DNA of 64,000 bases, from contig NC_067472.1 in the NCBI RefSeq assembly GCF_947179515.1, positions 77,620,184 through 77,684,183 of the forward strand, written 5' to 3'. A program made the translations under genes and the position numbers. Origin of the DNA: Apodemus sylvaticus. Lineage: Eukaryota > Chordata > Mammalia > Rodentia > Muridae. The notes beneath the pieces were generated by a model. The model did no database searches. It worked only from the letters and a program-made list of their open reading frames with translations, and was not told the DNA's origin. Below, in pieces: positions 36,401 to 48,400 of the stretch; within the stretch, counting starts at the first letter, position 1; each line of letters opens with the position of its first letter.

Positions 36401-39400
36401 CCAGAGTATCCAGAAAGTTAAATCTTTTTTATTTTACAATATTTTGAAGTATTTTCCCAGTTTGGTGGCATATGCCTCCACTCCTAGATTTTGGAGGGTG
36501 AGTCAGAGGATTGTTAATTCAATACTAACCTGGGCTCCATAGTAAGTTTTAGGCCAGCAAATCTCTGTCTCAGGAAAAGAACGACTATTACATGCACACA
36601 TGACATGCATGACAGGGGCTGAGATGCCTGGGTTCTGACACCAGAAGGAGTATTAGGGAGCCAGAGTCTAACAAGATATCTTGCATGTGTCGAGTCTCTT
36701 CTATGACCATGTGATTTCTGTGTCATTAGACTTGGAGGCAAGTGCCCTTACCTTGCTGACCCTGGAACTCACTTCTTATATTCAGTATCTTCAAAATATG
36801 GTGCCAGAAGTACAAGGCCCAGGCAATAGAACCTCACCATCCAATCAAGACTGGCTAAGATCTCTTGACCACCACAGACTGCTAAGCAATGGCCACCCAG
36901 CCTGAGCTTTGAACCTAGGACAGGTCTATACTATGCAGCCCATGCACCTCTTTCCTCCGAAGGAATACTTGGCCTTCTGCAGCTCGTCTAAAGGACAGAC
37001 CCACTGGGTAGAAGAGAGTGACTGTGGTTCCGTAGGAATCTTCGCCATCATTAGACACCATCACGTGTACATTCAGCTCCAGGTTACTCCCCACCACCAG
37101 GCTCTTCAAGCTGGGTGTTGGGAAGGAAGAGATGATCCTGTGACTGAGGCTAGACACAGTCTAGGGATGAAATGCACAGTAGCAAGGTGAAAGACAGGAG
37201 TTGCCCTGGTTCTGAGCCCCACGTGCGAGTGTGAGTCAGCCAAAGGCAGGAGCCCCAGATCCTGGGAGGAAGGCTGGCCTCTGGGGAAGATGTGGGGGCT
37301 GAGAACTCACTTTTGGAAGCCAAATATGATGCTAAGGTCGTCCTGGCAGATATGGTCAGCACCACAGTTCTTCTCAAAGGGAAGCTGAGAAAAGGGGGAC
37401 ATGGGAATTAGGTCTGGGGCCACAGCTGCTCAAGCCACGCCCACATAGGGTAGCCTCTTCCCAGAGCAAAGGAAATGACAAGCTCCCCACCAGAGCCTCT
37501 CTGTGACTCTCTAGCTCCCCAACAGGTCCCAGTCTCTCAGGCTTCAGCAAAATGGCTCGCACTGTTCCTATTTCCCCTGAGGAAGTTCACAGGCCCAGGT
37601 TGCCAAACCCCAGCACACAAGAGCACAGCCGCAACCAGAAGTCCCACCTCCTCAGCTCCCCACACGCTTGTGGTTGCACAGTCTTTTCCCATAATGCAGG
37701 ATCCAAGCTGCCCTCCTCTTCAGAGACAGCCTGGCTTCAGGCTCAAACCAGATGTGAACTACTTATCGGCCACGTGGCGTGAAACCTTCCCATCCTCTGA
37801 GATCAATAGGAAGGGTCTGCTCTCTACCTCGTAAGCCTGAACTCTCCTCAGAGGCCCATCACGCTGATATCTGTCTGTACTCTTAATAACTCTTCTAATA
37901 AATATCTTACCCAAAAAGATGACCTGCCTTGGGAGCCCCCTGTGGTCCCCAACATTATGAATAACAGACTCACAGAGGCTGTGAAGTATGTTTGGTCATC
38001 TTCAGCCAGCACAGGTTGGAGATTTTGTAAGGAAGAGATAGGCACACCAACAAGAGAGAAGTTGAGGCGCAGAGTGATTGGGGTCACTGAGTCCTCCACA
38101 CAGGCCTAAGGGAGAGGCGTTTGAGGGGAGGTTTCAAAGGAAGTTCCTTGAGATTACTGGCAATATCCTATCTCTGCATATGTAAAGGGAGTTAGAGCAA
38201 TCTAATCTGTGGTCAATGCGTGCCTGTAGCTTTCACTGAGGTGGAAAGTCTCTGGTCCACCCTCCCCTCCCCCTTAAAGCTCTCTCACTTTATTCAGTGG
38301 CCCCTCATGAAACCTTTCTATTCTCTTTCCTGGTTTTCTGTCTTTGTAGTGTTTAATCTCTACCTGACATTCACTATCTAGAAATTTGTTTTGGGCCCCC
38401 CATCTTCACTGGGGAACTTCCTATGGGAAATGACTGTTTTGTCCCCTGCTATGGGCATGTCTCAGTGGACAGCCAGCAGTATGTGCTCAATAAATGCCTG
38501 CATGCGTCAACCTGAGGCCACCCAGCAGCCCTGTTCTCTTCCCTAGAATCCATCTGGGTGACCCCTGGTGGCTGCACCTAGCCAGAGCCATTCACTGGCT
38601 TATTTAGGTAACAGGTATTAAAGATGGCCTGCATGCCAGATCTGGGGCTAAGGCTATGCCACAGGAAAGCTCAGACCGGGCTGTGTTCTTTGTTTGCTGA
38701 ACTTTCTTCCAGTCCCCAAAAGGCCTCTTCCCACAACTATTCCCACGACCTATCAAGGCTGCCCACCGGGAGCAGCATCTTCACACGTTCACAGTGCTTC
38801 TTCAGACCAAGGATTTTAACTCGAGTCAGAGCCCGGGTCTTTGTCTCTTTGAAGATGGCCCGGGGACTCAGGCGGCCAGGGTCTAAGGCCAGGTCAAATA
38901 TGACATTACTTTGAAGGTCACCTGGAAGGCAAAATGGAATACAAGGACAATTGAGAAGCCCAAAAACTACATCATGAGACAGAAGTCCTAGGTTGGAGGC
39001 TTCCCCAGGTCAGGATCAGACGGAAGAGACTCACCTAGTTGGGTCTCGGGGCTTTTGTGAATATGAAAGCAGACAGTGACATCACCCAGTGTCTGCTCAG
39101 GGGCCGCCTGCTCCTGACACTCAAACACAGACCTGGAAATCTCTGCAGGTGTGAAGTGAATAGTTGATGACACTCTGAGAATCGGTCTGGTCCTGTTGGC
39201 AGAACACTGTGCTGAGGAGAGGCTCTTGGCCGCTGGGACCACAGCCTCCAGGTAGGAAGAGAGGTTCTAGTCTGGACTTAGGATGTTTGGGGGAGTGTCT
39301 GAGGAAAGTGTGCTCACCTGAGCAGCAGCATGTATCCTTTGGACCCTACGGCCAGGTCCACAAGTCCATCCCGGGTGAGGTCCTGACCTCCACTCAGAGA

Positions 39401-42400
39401 CTGCCCAAAATATTGGAGCTTGGAGGAGATCTGGGATCCTGAAATTCTCTGTCCAGAAGAAAGAGAGTCAGTCTGAATGAAAGAATGCTGTGCTTTAGCT
39501 ATGGCTTGTTTCCTCAATGAGAGTTCCAGGATTTGCCAAACCTTTCCAAGCAGTCTGGGGGAACGGCGTTAGTGATGGCCTTGCCCTCTCTGCTGACTAG
39601 TCTCTATGCCAACTTGGTACAAGCTAGAGTCATGTGGGAAGAAGGAAATGTAGAGAATACTTCAATGCCTCAATACAACTGGCCTGTAGGCAAGTCTGTA
39701 GTACGTTTTATTGATTGATGATAGATTGGGGTGGGCCAACACAATGTGGGCAGTGCTACCCCTGGGCTGATGTCCTGGGTTCTGTAAGGAAACAGGGTGA
39801 GCAAGCCATGGAGAGTAAGCCAGTCAGCAGCATCCCTCCATGGCCTCTGTATCAGTGCCTGCCTCCAGATTCCTGCCTTCTCTGAGTTCCTGGCCTGAGT
39901 CCCCTCAGGCTGATGCTGATGTGGACCTGTAAGCTGAGATAAACTCTTTCTTCCCCAGGTTGCTTTTGGTCATGGTGTTTTATCACACAGGAGAAACGCT
40001 AACTAAGATACTGTCCAAGAGATTAATTGGGACTTGTACAATTCATGTAACCCATAGAAACATTGTAAGAGAACAAGACCTCCCTTGACTAGATGTGGGG
40101 ACCCAGGACTGTAATCCCAGTGCTCAGAAATCATGAAACAGAAGAATCTTTAGTTCAAAGCCAGCCTGAGCTACATAGTGAGAGCCTTTATTAAAAAAAA
40201 AAAAAGTCTAGCCCTTCTCTGCTCTCCCTGGCTTCCTATCTTGCCTTACAATCTCTCCTCACACATGCTCCCACCATCTGTCATGATGGCAAAACACCCA
40301 TTCACAGAAAAAGTGTGTGATGGAGTAAGAAGAAGGAAAAACTCATTGTGGGCCAGTGAATCCAGAATCACAGTGGGCCAGGAAATCCAGAATTACAGTG
40401 GGTCAGTGAATCCAGAATCAATCACTGCAGGCCAGGGAATCCAGAATCACTCACTGTGGGCCAGGGAATCCAGAATCACTGTGGGTCAGTGAATCCAGAA
40501 TCACTCACTGTGGGCCAGGGAATCCAGAATCACTGTGGGCCAGTGAATCCAGAATCACTGCGGGCCAGGGAATCCAGAATCACAGTGGGTCAGTGAATCC
40601 AGAATCACTCACTGTGGGCCAGGGAATCCAGAATCACTGTGGGCCAGTGAATCCAGAATCACTGTGGGCCAGGGAATCCAGAATCACAGTGGGTCAGTGA
40701 ATCCAGAATCACTGCGGGCCAGGGAATCCAGAATCACAGTGGGTCAGTGAATCCAGAATCACTCACTGTGGGCCAGTGAATCCAGAATCACTGTGGGTCA
40801 GTGAATCCAGAATCAATCACTGTGGGCCAGTGAATCCAGAATCACAGTGGGTCAGTGAATTCAGAATCAATCACTGCAGGCCAGGGAATCCAGAATCACT
40901 GTGGGTCAGTGAATCCAGAATCAATCACTCTGGGCCAGTGAATCCAGAATCACTGTGTGTCAGTGAATCCAGAGTCACTGTGGGTCAGTGAATCCAGAAT
41001 CAATCATTATGAGTCAGTGAATTCAGAAAGGCCTATGGGGGGAACCCCAGTGACATCCGTACTTGGATGTAAACCTGTAAGACATTTTGGCAAAAGAAGC
41101 TACAGAGTGGTGTGAAGTGGATGCACCTTCAGTTGTTCTCTCTGAGGCACACATCTTCTTTAGATCTCCTTCCATTGTTAAACTATGTTAACAACGATAA
41201 CAAGCGCATCTTATTGTAACAACATAATAATGTACCAGGTGCTAGTCTGAGCGCTCTATAGTAGGGACACACATGCTCAGTCCTCACAGCAGCAGCTAGG
41301 TGTGCCTAGTTCATTCTATCATGATGACCAGTTTACAGACTAAATTCCCAACTAAACAGCCAAAGGAGAAAAGATTTATTTGGCTCAAGGTCTTAGGTCA
41401 CTAGGACTGAGAAGGCATGGGAGAGTAGAGATGTTCACAGAACAGCAGCTAGAAAGAGGAATCAAGGGAGACAGGAGACAGGAATGTCAGAAACACACTG
41501 TAGCCATAATGGTTTTGTGCACTGTGTAAAGTTTACCCTTATGTTAGTCAAAGGGTAACTGATTTCTCCACCCTCATATCTTGTTTCAATCCAGATGTGG
41601 CATTGTAGTGCTTATACCAAGAATCGGTGTCTCGGTTTGTGCAAACAGTCTTTACCATTTATTCTTAGTCTTGTCAATAAATGTAATTATCCAACGGTTG
41701 GGCAGAAGAGAGAATACGATGGGATGTCTGCCAGCCAGAGGAAAGAGAAAGAGAGAGAGGTCGATTCAGATCAGCCAGGAGGATGGAGGATTTGCTGTAG
41801 GATTGGGGGCCATGAAGAAGGGGTCCAGAGAGAAATTGTGGAAACACACCTGAAGCCCAAAGAGCCAGGCCCACGATAAGAAGCAGGTACACTGGGGTCT
41901 TGGCTGGGAGGTAGTCAGATTAGCTTAGAGGTTAAAGTAGATTAACTGCTCAGCTATTGGGGTGCTGCTGGAAATAAACCTTGGTTTCTCAGTGTGGTTA
42001 TTGGGGACTAGCTTAAGGTAGAGAAACACAGCTTCTGGATTAATACATTACTTAAATTTATATTAAAAAATAATTCATTTTATAGAACACAGAGGTTTTA
42101 CTAATCTCTTGATATTCCTGAATTCAATCTCAATTAGCAAGAGTGACCCAGCCAGTGTCACACAGTCACTAGCAGAATTATAATGCTTTCCCCTGTGCTT
42201 TTCTGAAGGATGAAACAACCATTTTAAATGTTCACACACTAAGCAATAAAAATATGCACCTCAGAGCTCTGTGGCTTTTGAGTGTTCAGAGTCGTGAAAC
42301 CATTTCCATGATCAATGTTAGAACACTTTATCACGTCAAAAAGAGATATGACACCTTTTAGAAGTCACCCCATGCTGTCACTTCCCCTTGTGACAAGCAG

Positions 42401-45400
42401 TCACCGACCTGCTGTCGCTATAGATCTACCTATTAGAGACACTTCACATAAATGTAACGATCTCTTCTAACTGGTGTCTTTTACTTAGCATAGGGTTTTA
42501 AGGCTCATCCACATAGCCTGTTCTTGGTGCAGTAACATGCCATTTCATGGATAAACCTTTAGTTTATCTGCTTATAGGCATTCTGGTTGCTTCTACATTT
42601 CACCTATTAATCATGAATAATGCTTCAAATGGCATTCTATGTAGTTTGTATGAGGACATATTTTCAGTTCTCTTGTGCTAGAATTTGTCTGATCATATGA
42701 CGACTCTATAAATAACCTTCTGAGAAATTAACACATTGTTTCAAAATAGCTACATCATTTCCCACTCTCACTAGCAGTTCCTGAGTGTACGGCGTGTCCT
42801 GTTGATTCGTGACCCTCCTGGTTCCAGCTGTGCTGATGAGGTTAGGTTACACCTCACCATGGTGATGTGTTGGCATCTCATGGGTGATGATGCTAAGCGG
42901 TCGGCATTTGGCGTGTTTGCTGGCCTTTGTTAAAAGTCTTTGGAGAAATGTCAGCTGAGATGCCTGCTATTTGACTGCTTTGACATTTGCCAAGGAAAGC
43001 AGTCGTTCCTTCTAAGGGAACCCTGTTCCACTATGTGGAAGGTTCCTGCCCAGGTAGCGGGAAGGATCATCAATTACCAGGATGGAATGAAATTAAGTAT
43101 TTAAGGAGATGAAGGGACAAGAAAATTAGCATAGCAAGGGAGTGAGACCAAGAACTAGTGAGCAGGGAGGAGCCACTGAAACTCGGAATGCTGAGCCCAG
43201 GGACCAGAATCCCCCTAGTTTACACTGAGCCTCCTACTTACCAAGCCACATCTATGAAAGAGGTTCCCTATCAGACTCACATACCTAGCATGGCTGACTA
43301 CAGGTGCAGTGTGGAAACTGCTCAAGTAGTCTCAAGTCAAAGCACGACAAGCAGAAGTTAGTGGTCTCGTATCTCAAATGTGTGTGTTTTAAATGAAGTC
43401 ACAGAAGAGAATTGTTGTGAAAGAAATGAAAAAGAAAGAGGAAGCTACTGTAGACTTGGGAGATAGCACTGGGCCTCACCTGGCTGGGCAAGGGAGCGAT
43501 GTCCTGCCTCGAGGCTCCATGAAATATGTAGACAGCACCTCTGTTCTCCTCCTCTCCAGGTGCACCAATAGCCACATCTGCCACACTGTCCCCATTCACG
43601 TCCCCTAGCACCGTCAGAGCTGCCCCAAAGCGGCCCCAAGGGTGGCCCTGTTCCCCATGGAGGGTGGCCACACACTGCCACCTGCTCCTCTGCAAAGCAA
43701 AAGCAGGGTCAGACCCAACTTGGGCAGACCTCTGCCCATGCCCAGATGCCACCAGCCAGGACCCTTAACCACTTACCACACCAGGCATGGGGCACACCGA
43801 TACCTGCCCCCCTCGGGTCTGCTCATAGTAATGGGGGACTCCGATCAGGACCAAGTCAGTGCTGCCATCTCTATCCATGTCCACAGAACACAGAGACGCC
43901 CCAAAGTAGGAGCCGATCTGGGGGGCCGAGCCTGAAGTCATCTAAGATGCCCGCTCTGGGCCAGGTCCTGCCTCTCTCCCAGCACCACGAGCTCCTCCAT
44001 AGGCCCCCAAGCCCGTCGTCTCCTCCTCCACCCTCACACTGCTCAGCCTCACACTCCACCCTGCCTTCTTCCACACCAACCTGTGTCCCTCTGACTTCAG
44101 ACTTGGGCCTCCAGTGCCTGGATTCCTGGGTAAAGATGACAACCTTCCCCATGTGCTGGTGGCGAGGGGCCCCCAGGATCAGGCTGTGGGCCCCCTTCCA
44201 AAAGGCCAGTGCGATGGAGTAACCTGAGGGGCCCAGACTCAGCACCAAGGCTTCGCCTGTCTTCAGGCAGCTCCTCCTCCCCACCTCCTCCCACAGCCGC
44301 CTCTTACCCAGGTAAGCGTCCCTCATGTCCATGTTCTCCTGAGACATGTTGATGAAGGTGGGTCTCATATTTGGAGGGTACAAGAAGGCACCTCCAGACC
44401 AGCTGAAGCTTCCCACAGCCCCCAGAACTGGTCCATCCTGGGAGGAAAGGATCCCAGGGCTGAGCAGGATGCCAGCCTAATTCAAAGGAAGACACCCCCC
44501 CCAGCTCCACACACCTAGCTAGCTAGCACTAGCCCCCCCATTCCCCTGCCCACCAGCCTACATCACCATCCTTGATGGGAATTGACTCACAGGTGTAAAC
44601 ACAGCACTGAAGCCCTCCTGGGACACCTCCAATTCAAAAGAACTGCTGCTTGGTGTCTCTGTACCTGGAGAAGGCAGGATGCTTGGCTTTCAGGAAGAAA
44701 AACTACCTTTCCCAGGTTCAAGGAGGCTTCTTAGGAGAATCTAAGATGAGAGACTAACAACAAGGAACGGTGCCTAGCTCATGAAGGTCTAAGTTCAAAA
44801 AGGGAAATCCTGTGCCTGAGGATGGACTCCTGAGGCAGGGAGCGTCATTGCTGACTTACCCTCAATGGCAAAGATCTTCTCCTTCAGCTGATTCTCAATA
44901 TCCTTCAAAGCATCAAAGTTCTCCACGCTGAACATGTACTCGTGGGATGGCGTCGAGGCAATGGCCTCTAATTCTTTCCTGGACTGTTCTGTGTAAAACG
45001 CCGCTCCTACCTGTCCCCAGAGAAAGCCAACCCAGTGAGAATGGAAATTCTCCTAGGCCTAGATGTCATGTTACTGCTTGAGTCTGAGAAGCCCCCTCCA
45101 CCCCCCTACCCCTCACCCCCGTGGGTCCATGTTTTAAGCAACTTGTGTGGTGGAGCTTAACTCGTTAAAGTATGGGATGAGCTTGTGAATATAATCCTAC
45201 AACCACCCCTACTCTCTCTGGCCTCCTTTCTGGTCCTCCACATGTGAATTGCTATGACATCATACGACCACCACCATCACAAACTCTCACCCTTCCTTCT
45301 CCTCCATTATAGACTAAGACCCTCCAACACTGTGAGTCAAAATAAAATATTCCATCCCAAGAAGAGGAAGAGTATAAGGACTGGAGGGTAAAGGGAAGTG

Positions 45401-48400
45401 CTGTGAAGTACAGTCTTCTGGACGTGACGTGGCTGTTGCATTTATGAACTTTATACCACCTGTGGTTACCATCACAAGACTCACATAAGATCAGGCCAGC
45501 CCCCAAAGTCCCACAGAGATGAGAGAAGTGACATCCAGGCCCCAGCCCACAGAGCTATTTGTACTTCATAGCTGGCAGGGCTGAGTCATCCTCCCTTGAG
45601 AATATGGTTACTAGAGGTTCCCAGTGCTCTGGCAGATGACAGAGCCATAGGTTTTAACATATAGCAGCACTGACTGGACTTTGTAGGTTGTTTTTAAAAA
45701 CACAAAGTTAGAAAAGGGAGGTGTTGGGGGACCCTGGGGGTAGTGAAGGGGAGAGAAATAGGAGACAGAGGGGGTATGTGATCACATCTCATTGCATACC
45801 TGTATGAAACTCTCAAGGAATGAAAAGTAAAATAAAAGACACCTCTCTCTTAAGTGCTTCTGTTGGATGCTTTTACCACAATGAGGCAAACGTGGCTAAG
45901 GCATTACATGCGGTATCACCCACCCAAAACTCTTCAGTCAGCCTTGGAGATTCCTTCTAAATGAGGCTCAAATGGCATTAGGGAGTCGAAGCAATGGAGG
46001 TCACAGGTCCCCAGTCTGAAGGAGCCTTTCCCTGGCTCCGTATAGCTAACTAAGGCAGCAGAAGATGAGAAAACTGCTTTCTACCTTTAGAGGAAGTTGC
46101 TTCAAGAGGAAGTTACAGGAGGAAATGGTGGGCGACCATCTTTGTGTCCTACCCCAATTGCATAACGGATGATGCCTGCAGCCTCTGCCATGGGGATGAC
46201 ATTTTCATAATTCAACTCGTCCCCTACTTTCCTCCCATCAGTGATGACAATGAGGACCCTGGTGGCATCTTGCCGAGCTCCGCTCTGGGTGGTGAACAGC
46301 TCTGTTCTATCAAGAAAGAAGAGAGTCCAGAGGCCTGTAGATAAAGCTACACTGACTTTTGCTGCCCTTCCTGCAGGAGCCCCACCCCCACTCACAAAGC
46401 CCCAATTGGCAAGGGTGTCAACATTTCAGGTTCTTCCCATTTCTCTCTTGGACAGGCAAATGAGGCCCAAAGGGAACCCTGGATGCTCTGGGAAAGGATG
46501 CACGGCAAGTCTGGACTCACATGACATGCTTGATAGCTGAGGCTGTGTATGTGTACCCTGTCAGCTGTGTTACAGAATTCAACAGTCTTGAAGGGTGGGA
46601 CGTGGAGATGAAGTCTTTGAAAGTAAAATGTTTCCAGAAGATATCTGAGAACTGCATCAGGGAGAACTAAAGAAAAGCACATGGGAGTGAAGGCTAAGAT
46701 TCCCCAGGATGCCACAAACACACCCGAGAGCCTTAGGCCCAGCGAGCCTTCCCAGCAGGCCCTGGGCCTCACATCTCCTCAGGAACTCACCCGTGTGCTA
46801 GGTCGCTGAAGTTGCCTCATCACAGCTTTAACAAAGGCCAGCATTTTTTGAAAGTTTGTGGAAGAGATGCTACCCGAGCCATCAATCAAGAACACGATGT
46901 CTTGGTCCTGCCTTGGACACTCTAGGAAAGGATATTGCTCTGACACTCCAAGGGACACTCAAAAGATCTCCTGGCTCCAAGAACCCATTTTCCCAATACC
47001 CTCCACCCATCTCAGTCTGTCAGTCACAGCCCAGTCCACTTGTGAGACCTGTCTGTGTCCAGATTCTCTCTTCCTTAGTCCTCTAATGTGGACAAGGTCT
47101 TTGAGTCTCACAAAGAGGCTACAACTGTGGACGATCTACCCCAAGCCAGCCCAGTAGATATAAAAATGCAAGCATCTCCTGTCTCAGCAGCAAGAGACTG
47201 AGAGCCTTCTCCCTCCACATAGACTGTTCAGTTCCTCCCCAGAGGCCAGTGACAGTCTCTCCCCACAACAACCACCGGCTCGGAAAGGACCATAGTCTGT
47301 GGTCAGTCCCTGTCCTTATTGGTTAGTGCAACACTGTATTTTTATCCCTGGTAAGAGCCACACACTACCTCTGTCTTGTTCTCAGTTTCAGTGTGGGTTC
47401 CCCTCCAAGGCAATAGTAGAGTTTTTATTCAGGTGAAAATTTTCCAGCTCAGGAAAATGGGTTCTACCCCCTGGGATGGCAGCAGCAGCAGGGTTCTTAA
47501 CTGCAGGTTCTTTGTCTCCCCACAGAGTAGTGGTGGAAGCACCCAAGAAGATAAGGCCCACCAACCAAGTCTACGGCCTCTGAGAATGTGCCTACCACTC
47601 CTCCCAGACTTCTCTTTCTGTGTCTCTCTCAAAAGACAGAGACACACGCTCTGCTGACTTTTCTGTCGGTGGAGTCTAAATCCAGGGGATTTGTGTTAGA
47701 GATGCCTATCCTAGGCCTCAGAGTGAGCACAAAACCAGAAAACAGCCTGTCTGCAGCTGGAAAAGCCCACGCTCCTTCACCTCATCCTCCATCTCCATCA
47801 GCACCAGAGAAGCCATACCTCATGTCTTGACCTGGTAAATACACACATGCACACAAACACACACACACATACATACACACACACACACACATGTACATGC
47901 ACACACATGAAGAACATATATGCATTCAACTCAAACTGCACCTTCATCAGCAAGTCCCAGACAGTTGCACTAGCCAGTCAATGGAAAATTACTCCCCTTC
48001 ACTTTCGTTCTAAGAGTTACAGCAGCTTATACCATCAGCACTGCCATGTCAGGCCAGGCACTGCACCAAATGGGTCACCTTGTGCTGTTTTCAAAGTTCC
48101 ACCCATTAGTAGTCACATTTGACAGAAGCAAAACCCCAAATTCCAAAAACATTAACAGACTAGGTATCAGGGCCAGCAGTATCTCTCCAGCTGTACCAGC
48201 TGGCAATGTATTTTCCAGATTCTCTCTCCCTTCCTCCCTGTCGGAAAAGAATCTGACCCACTGAAGCCAAGATACATGTGCGTGGATTCCCCAGAGGAGC
48301 CGGTGGCTTGCTTACCCTGTTGCACAGTTGGAAACTTCTGATTCTGCATGAATGATGACGTCAGTAGAAAGCAGAACCCTGTCAAGTATGTATTCTCTCT

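Noticed and set aside
40178..40991. Repetitive proteins rich in NPES and SRI motifs
   Set aside because: Translation of the intron 14 minisatellite; no start context, no splice logic, and it lies within Itgax on the opposite strand.
40350..41028. CRISPR-like array
   Set aside because: Units are contiguous with no unique spacers and the genome is mammalian; it is a minisatellite.
43746..44222. 158-residue plus-strand frame
   Set aside because: Antisense shadow of Itgax exons 12-13; the same shadow recurs at 118-393 because of the duplicated tract.
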